From the NCBI GenBank assembly GCA_947095585.1, contig OX352761.1, positions 112,455,890-112,519,889 of the forward strand: 64,000 nt of DNA, given 5' to 3'. Numbering within the stretch: position 1 is the first letter of the stretch; each line of letters opens with the position of its first letter. This document shows positions 58,871 through 64,000 of this stretch, piece after piece. Under the pieces are notes generated by a model. It did no database searches, had not been told where the DNA came from, and saw only the letters and a program-made list of their open reading frames with translations. The DNA comes from Nephrocerus scutellatus. Lineage: Eukaryota > Arthropoda > Insecta > Diptera > Pipunculidae. The position numbers and the translations under genes are program-made.

Positions 58871-59178
58871 GATAACTTAAGATAGTGTGTGTGATTCTGG
58901 GAATCAAAACAATGGTAAAAATCAGCTGACTCATATTTATATTACAGTTTTCAGAGCGGCAGCCATTGCGGCCATTTTGAAAAACGCAAAAAAATTTGCA
59001 GTTCTTGTGTATTATTGTAGAAATAGCACTATCTTACGAGTTGACTTTCATCCAGTAACTCTCCATTTGTTTATATTTATCGTGTTGATTCTCATGTTTT
59101 TTAAGTCAATTGCGTCATCTTAACGCGCCTGTCGTTGTGAACCCAACAGAAATTGTCAATTGTTAATTTTCCTCTTTC
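58871..59178 (+). promoter_or_regulatory. Fer1HCH: Likely Fer1HCH promoter region
   Basis: Located just upstream of the leader. It contains two GCCAT motifs 7-8 bp apart (58959-58977, GCGGCAGCCATTGCGGCCAT) and, at 59177-59182, TCAGTT, which fits the fly initiator and would place the start at about 59179. The preceding CCTCTTTCAG could equally be a splice acceptor. No TATA box is evident. Confidence 0.35.
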
Positions 59179-59789
59179 AGTTCAGACTTTGCGTGTGGAA
59201 TCATACGTTTATCGTTTACTTAACATTTGGACGTTTAATTAAATTACATTCGTACAAATTATCAACACCAATTGAAGATAACGGCTCGCAAGTCGTGAAA
59301 GATTAAAGTAACATTTATAAGTTTATACACCAGCATTGAGTGCGACAGTTTGAATCGAAGTTTCAAGCAACGGAGAGAGCATTCCATCAATCAATCGAGA
59401 GGATTTATTTTCAACAGCAAATAGCTTGACAAAAGTTCTGTGGGAACGCCAATTATTTCGTGTACTTTCCAATTGCTCCGTTATCGGTCGCCTTCTATAC
59501 CAGTGCGTATAAAGGTTTTGACAAATTATAAATCATAAAAAACATTAAATCAAATCCTAACATTTTCGTCATTGAACGCTATCTTCGCTCCGTGTGCCAT
59601 TTGTCATTTCTCGTGGGAGAACAACACATAAATCGTATATTAGTTCTTCGACGCAGTTGTTTTCAATTCATTTCCTTTGTGCACTTAGCGTGAAAACATA
59701 CGCAGTTTGAACTTTATTCAGTGACTGTGAATTTCGTGTCGGAACAATTTAAGTTATATCTTATTTCGGAAATAATTATTGAATTAAAA
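59179..59789 (+). other. Fer1HCH: Fer1HCH 5' leader (proposed)
   Basis: This 610-bp stretch up to the ATG holds the iron-responsive element. It is typical of a fly leader, rich in CAA/AAT words and without a long frame. Whether an intron interrupts it is not clear; in Drosophila the element-bearing leader segment is alternatively spliced. The upstream limit is a guess from the initiator-like TCAGTT. Confidence 0.45.
59491..59515 (+). promoter_or_regulatory. Iron-responsive element (IRE) in the Fer1HCH leader
   Basis: The stretch folds as a textbook IRE: lower stem CCTT (59491-59494) with AAGG (59512-59515), unpaired C bulge at 59495, five-base-pair upper stem TATAC (59496-59500) with GTATA (59507-59511), and six-base loop CAGTGC (59501-59506). 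All defining features are present without a mismatch. IRP1 in iron-poor cells is known to bind such elements and block translation of ferritin heavy-chain mRNA. Position is about 275 bases upstream of the start codon and about 310 bases from the proposed start site. Efficient repression usually needs a cap-proximal IRE, so a nearer start site or an intron is likely. Confidence 0.93.
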
Positions 59790-59859
59790 ATGATGAAATT
59801 ATTAGTTGGAGTGTTTGTGGTTGCGGTTGCAGCCAATGTTGTCAGCGCTGAAATGAAAT
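59790..59859 (+). CDS. Fer1HCH: Secreted ferritin heavy-chain homologue (Fer1HCH), first coding exon only
   Basis: The exon encodes MMKLLVGVFVVAVAANVVSA, a signal peptide with a likely cleavage after Ala20, followed by Glu-Met-Lys and the first base of the next codon. The frame hits a stop at 59871 if read on, and a donor follows (GTACGT at 59860; GTATAA at 59864 is an alternative), so the gene must splice to exons to the right of the window. Two adjacent ATGs (59790 and 59793) could both start. The call rests on three facts: the signal-peptide exon, the canonical IRE upstream, and the divergent neighbour Fer2LCH, as in Drosophila. The ferroxidase domain itself is not in the window. The product is expected to pair with Fer2LCH in the secretory-pathway ferritin shell and to oxidise ferrous iron. 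Intron 1 is longer than 4.1 kb. Confidence 0.82.
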
Positions 59860-60418
59860 GTACGTATAATTAATATATCCTGACATTAAAGTGCATATTT
59901 TCCTTATTGTAGTTTTTTAAACAGAGAAAGTGAAACTGTTTCTTCATAATAAACAATAGTACGAATTATACGAATTCTTAGATATCCTTAGCTTTCCATG
60001 TAAATTGTAATTCTAATGACAGTAGCAAATAAAGAGAAAGAGAGAGATTTCCTGAATCTACAAATGCCTTACATTGTGTTAACATGAGAACAAAATTTTA
60101 AAGTGCAGAACATTAATAAGATTTTTATTAATACTATGTGTATTTTGTGGTATTTCATTTTAATGTTTTCATTAATCCTTCATTTATTTGCACTTTCACA
60201 TCCCCCTTATATTCTTTTACGTTATGGTTAAATCCAATATTCAACTACTAATGAAGCCTTTGTTCACGTGCAGTGTTGCCTGATACAAAGTATTTTATTA
60301 TTATCATAAACACAAAAAAGTTAGGGAATGCATTAAATCACACAATTGTTGCTTGGTAGAAACTGTCAAAATTCCTTACGCCAAAATTCAACATTCACAA
60401 GTTACCTTGCTCTGACAA

Positions 60419-60552
60419 TAGCTGTATTTTATTTGGAATCCGAATTCGAATGTCAAAACCAGCCAAACAGCAGGTTTTCAAATTCCAAAGAAGGAATTCG
60501 ACAGTGCAATTGTTCTGTAATTCCCAATTCGAATTCAAATAAAATACAGCTA
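60419..60552. mobile_element. MITE-like foldback, about 134 bp
   Basis: The left arm TAGCTGTATTTTATTTG (60419-60435) pairs with CAAATAAAATACAGCTA (60536-60552). Inside, further imperfect pairing exists (GAATTCGAAT with ATTCGAATTC). TA dinucleotides at both ends suit a Tc1/mariner-type MITE, though TA is also the last base pair of the arm. Confidence 0.65.
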
Positions 60553-60960
60553 ATAATGAAAAACCTATATCGTTTTTTTTCATTAACAATCTGGCGCGAT
60601 TGATTTTTAAAACAACGTGGCTGTCACGTTGTTTAATATTAAATATTTTAAAAATTAAAAAAAAAAACATTTACGGTAGATCAGAATTCCCCTCTAACAG
60701 ATCTTGATCTTGATATTTTGAGAGATTTACCACTCTTCTTACTAACACCAACAACTGATATCATTTTGTTTGGCACGTGGTGCAATATGTCAATCGATTT
60801 CTGTTCACTGAAAACACTGACTTTTCTGTTCTTATCATTTTTTCTTAAGTCTAAATCTAAATCTAAATTAAATCTGTTAAGTGCAAAAGAATCTGTTAAG
60901 TGCAAAACAAATTTAAACAAAAAAAATCTAATATACATTTACTGAAGATTATGTCCACGT

Positions 60961-60995
60961 CGTAAAAGAAAGTCGTGTGCCCACACCTCCATTTT
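60961..60995 (+). repeat. Inverted-repeat partner of 63117-63156
   Basis: CGTAAAAGAAAGTCGTGTGC then CCACACCTCCATTTT recurs in reverse complement at 63117-63156, with a 3-base insertion and few changes. A second homologous block (GAGATTTACC then CTCTT and ACAACAAC-like words) is shared between about 60720 and 63035, in opposite strands. The two positions bracket a 2.2-kb segment. Confidence 0.55.
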
Positions 60996-61553
60996 TTTAT
61001 AAGTGTTAGTATATACTTTGAGGAAATAGTTTTGTGAAACGGAAGAATAAAACATTAAATTGTGGTCGCACAAGTGCAAAACTCACATCTTAACCGCTAG
61101 CTAGTAGTTTAGGAGATGTTGTGTGTAGTGTAGTATGATTATTGACGCATGCGCATAATTTGATTTTGTTTTAATGTCAACTGCAGTGTTGCTTTGGTGA
61201 GACTTTCTCACATCTTACCTAAGTTGTCGTCTACATGAGACAAAAGCGAACCGATTCAGATTTTGTACTAGAATCTGTCATTCAAATTACAATAACCCAA
61301 AGAAAGAAAAAACTTCACACCACATTAAAATTGTATGCTATACACCTCGTACGTATACGAACTGACATCTCACGTTCAGGTGAGTTTTGCACATTTGCTT
61401 CCAAAATTCGTACTCGGGGGGGTCGAATTACCACCTACGTGACTAAATAATGTTGATTTGGCATGATCGCTTACGTGAATGAGTGACGAGTGGTGATCAT
61501 CCCAATGTGAATACTCGTTAACGTATGGATTTCATTCACTCAAATTCCGACAG

Positions 61554-61860
61554 TTAAATTATCTCTCCGATTATTCCGACATAGAAAAACAGCCTATGTC
61601 TTCACTGTGTATTTCTGTAATGTATATCAGAATCGGGGAGTTTATTCTTTTATTCTGGTCGTCAAATCAATCAGTACGTCAAATAATCAAGTGCTGACCA
61701 GCGAGAAAGCGAGTCAGGTAGTAAATTACTTTTTGCTACCTCTCGCTCATACTGAAATTACATTTGTGCAGACATTTATTTTAAAAACGTTCTGTGTGTT
61801 ACAGTCCGTGAAGATCTCAAAGGCCGTGTTTTTTCATGTCGGAAGAATCGGAGAAATCTG
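61554..61860. mobile_element. MITE-like element with arms of about 40 bp
   Basis: The left arm (61554-61593: TCTCTCCGATTATTCCGACA, TAGAAAAACAG) pairs with the right arm (61821-61860: GTTTTTTCATGTCGG, AAGAATCGGAGAAATCTGA) with some mismatches. Total length is about 307 bp. A direct copy of the left arm lies at 62285-62325. Confidence 0.6.
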
Positions 61861-61933
61861 AAAATTCCAAGTTCCGAGATATCCTATAAATCTGATAATT
61901 TTTTCTCTAATCAGGTCTGTCAGATCAAACAAA

Positions 61934-62052
61934 TAGCGCTTTCGATTTGCTGGGTACAGTGAAGGTTTGGTGTTCCACATCTGGTTTTCGTCGAGCACGC
62001 TGTCGAAATGGGACACCAAACCTTCACTGTACCCAGCAAATCGAAAGCGCTA
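61934..62052. mobile_element. Near-perfect foldback, two 43-bp arms
   Basis: The left arm starts TAGCGCTTTCGATTTG and runs to 61976. The right arm runs from 62010 to 62052 and ends CAAATCGAAAGCGCTA. About one mismatch was noticed across 43 pairs, with a 33-base central spacer. TA borders fit a MITE. Such low arm divergence suggests recent insertion or strong constraint. Confidence 0.75.
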
Positions 62053-62284
62053 AAAGTATCTGCTGTTTTTTTTGTTACCAGAGAAAAGTATTATTTTGCA
62101 TTTGAATGATTCATGGTAGTCGAAATGTGTCATGTTTAAAGAAGCAAACAACTACAGCTGTCAAAAAATGTTCTGTATATTTTTCTTCAGAGTAAAGAGA
62201 TCATATCCGAGAATTATCGGAGCGTAAAAAAAACGCCTCAGAGAAAAAGATTTTTCTGAGAATGAAAAAAAAAACAAGAATACT

Positions 62285-62325
62285 GACAGTTAATCTCTCC
62301 GATTATTCCGACATAAAAAACACAG
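62285..62325 (+). repeat. Solo arm related to the 61.55-kb element
   Basis: ACAGTTAATCTCTCCGATTA then TTCCGACATAAAAAACAC repeats the left arm of the 61554-61860 element in the same orientation. A companion word ATTATCGGAG lies at 62210, in reverse, so a deleted or rearranged copy is likely. Confidence 0.55.
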
Positions 62326-62846
62326 CAAAAATATTGGTGGTCATGAAATCGAAGTTAGGCCCTGAGATTATGTTTTCCCAGAAAAACCTTTGACCGTGGA
62401 CCAGAGCTTTCTGGTCGGTGCTGATGGAATAGTGAGGGGTTGTGGGGCTTCTTGGGAGCAGCATGTACCAATGGCTCTGCGTTGTGGATAAGAGTGACTG
62501 AATCACACCAAGCAGCTTCTATATCTGGTAAGCTACTAGCCCATGACTTTCGGTTGTGGTTAAAGTTAAGTTATTTAACCATTACCCGCTGTATGTGGGC
62601 ACTGAGAAAGACTCCTCTATTATACTTGGCAATAATTTCGCAAATTTTCTAAAATGTCTCATTAAAATTTCTCTGTAATTACTCAAACCGTACCCGAAAC
62701 CATACCATAAGGTAAGGTAAGCTGTCAAAGTGAGAGTTTTCGTGGGGGGTGCTCTGCAAATCGTACACGAAACGAAAACCAAGCTGATCTAGTGTCAAAA
62801 TACTAATCAATACCTAAAATACCTAAAAAACAACATAAAACTTACG

Positions 62847-62926
62847 ACTTACAGGATTGTATGGATTTTGGTTTTGACAAAAAAAGGTTAGCTTGTTATG
62901 CTAGAAAACCATACAATCCTATAAGT
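62847..62926. repeat. Foldback of 80 bp with 18-bp arms
   Basis: ACTTACAGGATTGTATGG (62847-62864) pairs with CCATACAATCCTATAAGT (62909-62926), one mismatch. The same arm sequence recurs at 63594-63676. Confidence 0.65.
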
Positions 62927-63116
62927 CCTAAGTTTTAATATCTTTTTTTTACCTTTAGAAATCTGCGCTCGAGCTCAGATTTTTTCTCACCAAATCGAAA
63001 GCGTGTTGTTGTAGTAGTTACTGAAAAGAGGGGTAAATCTCCAAAAACATACAGATTTGTTTTTGCTCTACGGTAGATGATTGGTTTTTTTGTGAAAACG
63101 AACAACTTGACAACCA

Positions 63117-63156
63117 AAATAATGGAGGAGTGGGCACAACACGACTTTCTTTTACG
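63117..63156 (-). repeat. Inverted-repeat partner of 60961-60995
   Basis: The minus strand reads CGTAAAAGAAAGTCGTGTTG then TGCCCACTCCTCCATTATTT, matching 60961-60995 apart from a 3-base insertion. Confidence 0.55.
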
Positions 63157-63175
63157 GGCGGTACCGGTATTAAAT

Positions 63176-63300
63176 ATTATTTTTTTTAAATATTAAATTT
63201 TTTTTTTTTAATTTTTTTTTTTTTTAATTTTTTTTTAATTTTTTTTTATTTTTAGTTTTTATTGATTTTTTTTTTGTTTTTTTTGTTTGTTTTGTTTTAA
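63176..63300. repeat. Poly(T)-rich low-complexity tract
   Basis: Runs of 7-11 T are broken by AAT or single bases across about 125 bp. It follows the inverted repeat at 63117-63156. Confidence 0.8.
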
Positions 63301-63593
63301 GTTTATTTTGCATTTAACAGATTTCTCCTAAGTGCTATACTTTTTGAGTTATTTGTAAAAACTCGAAAAACTCCAAGTCACTTCCGGTTGTCAAATTTCC
63401 GTCAAAATCATCATGGCCACTCCAAATTTATGTAAAAATCTTAAATATGACATCCCCATAAGTTCAGCCGTCTGGGCTGTAGAGTGCACACAGACAGACA
63501 GACTGAAACCGCAAGAAAGAAATCTTAACTCAACCCAGGAAATGAAGTGGAGACATAAAGGCGCTCTCACAATGCAAAAACTGAATACTTAAA

Positions 63594-63676
63594 ACTTACA
63601 GGATTATTGTATGGATTTCCAACATAACGATCATAAATTTTTTTGTCAAAACCAAAATCCATACAATCCTGTAAGT
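63594..63676. repeat. Foldback of 83 bp sharing arms with the 62.85-kb hairpin
   Basis: ACTTACAGGATTATTGTATG (63594 onward) pairs with CATACAATCCTGTAAGT (63660-63676), with three extra bases in the left arm. The inner portion TTTTTTGTCAAAACCAAAAT is also shared, in reverse complement, with the first hairpin. Confidence 0.62.
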
Positions 63677-64000
63677 CTTTACCGCCTTTATTTTTCTTTA
63701 ATATTGATTTTACAGTTTTTCCATTATGAGAGCTCCCTAAGTAAATTTGGATTCGGAAATACTTTTTTTAGAATTATACGGCTTTCCACTTAACATAAAG
63801 AATAACTTTTAAATTTTACACCAAAGCCAAAAACAAAGAAATCCAACTCTAGAGCGCACATTGAAAAAGCTGCCAGTGTTTGCTTTGTGAGAGTGTGAAA
63901 GATTGCACACGGCACCACTAAGCAATAAATGCTGCCTGACGATAAGTAATACATATTGCGAACCACTTGATGGCCTTGTTTATTAATGTTGTTTCATCAT

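Larger units (their letters stand above)
59860..64000 (+). other. Fer1HCH: Fer1HCH intron 1 (left part), rich in foldback repeats
   Basis: From the donor to the window edge there is no exon with ferritin-like residues. The intron contains at least five inverted-repeat elements (listed separately) and a poly(T)-rich tract at 63176-63300. A TGCACACGG metal-response-like word occurs at about 63905. Confidence 0.6.

Noticed and set aside
59723..59740. Second IRE at a CAGTG word in the Fer1HCH leader
   Set aside because: The bases around TTCAGTGACTG do not form the five-pair stem or present a C bulge.

Overview
The window looks like a piece of an insect nuclear genome, most likely a higher fly (Diptera; a tephritid fruit fly is my guess). 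It is AT-rich, has short GT-AG introns, carries many decayed non-LTR retrotransposons, SINEs and MITEs, and holds one clear host locus: the divergent pair of secreted ferritin genes known from Drosophila as Fer2LCH and Fer1HCH. There is no sign of bacterial, viral or plasmid content.

Host genes. The complete light-chain gene Fer2LCH lies on the minus strand at about 54.97-55.76 kb, as two coding exons plus a probable upstream non-coding exon. About 4 kb away on the plus strand is the first coding exon of the heavy-chain gene Fer1HCH (59790-59859). Only its signal-peptide exon is in the window; the rest lies beyond the right edge after an intron of at least 4.1 kb. Its 5' leader carries a canonical iron-responsive element (59491-59515) with a CAGTGC loop, C bulge and fully paired stems. 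The two products are expected to co-assemble into the secreted insect ferritin shell. The heavy chain supplies ferroxidase activity and carries the translational iron switch, and the light chain supplies nucleation surface.

0-54 kb. I found no convincing host gene here. This part is a graveyard of mobile DNA: a relic Tc1/mariner-type transposase (0.86-1.47 kb); an RTE-like LINE family in at least four copies (3.4-5.1, 18.0-18.5, 28.0-29.3 and 31.8-33.0 kb) plus a related C-terminal fragment (25.3-25.7 kb); a CR1/Jockey-like LINE, called LINE-J here, in about eight pieces (7.9, 12.0, 13.9-15.8, 16.0-16.7, 18.5-19.6, 20.7-21.1, 39.7-41.2 and 44.5-45.4 kb); an RNase H-bearing LINE in two copies (21.2-22.7 and 35.0-36.7 kb); a tRNA-derived SINE with intact A and B boxes and a 12-bp target duplication (11.06-11.36 kb); a dispersed repeat, called family A; a tandem satellite of about 150 bp at two loci (29.4 and 43.7 kb); and a head-to-head pair of MITEs forming a 0.6-kb palindrome (43.05-43.67 kb).

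60-64 kb. The first intron of Fer1HCH is packed with short foldback or MITE-like inverted repeats. The most notable observations are the iron-responsive element, the palindromic MITE pair and its link to a mariner-type transposase relic, an apparent RTE/LINE-J chimera joined at the equivalent point of the two reverse transcriptases, and a SINE whose empty target site can be seen in a paralogous repeat. All family names rest on motif reading, not on database searches.
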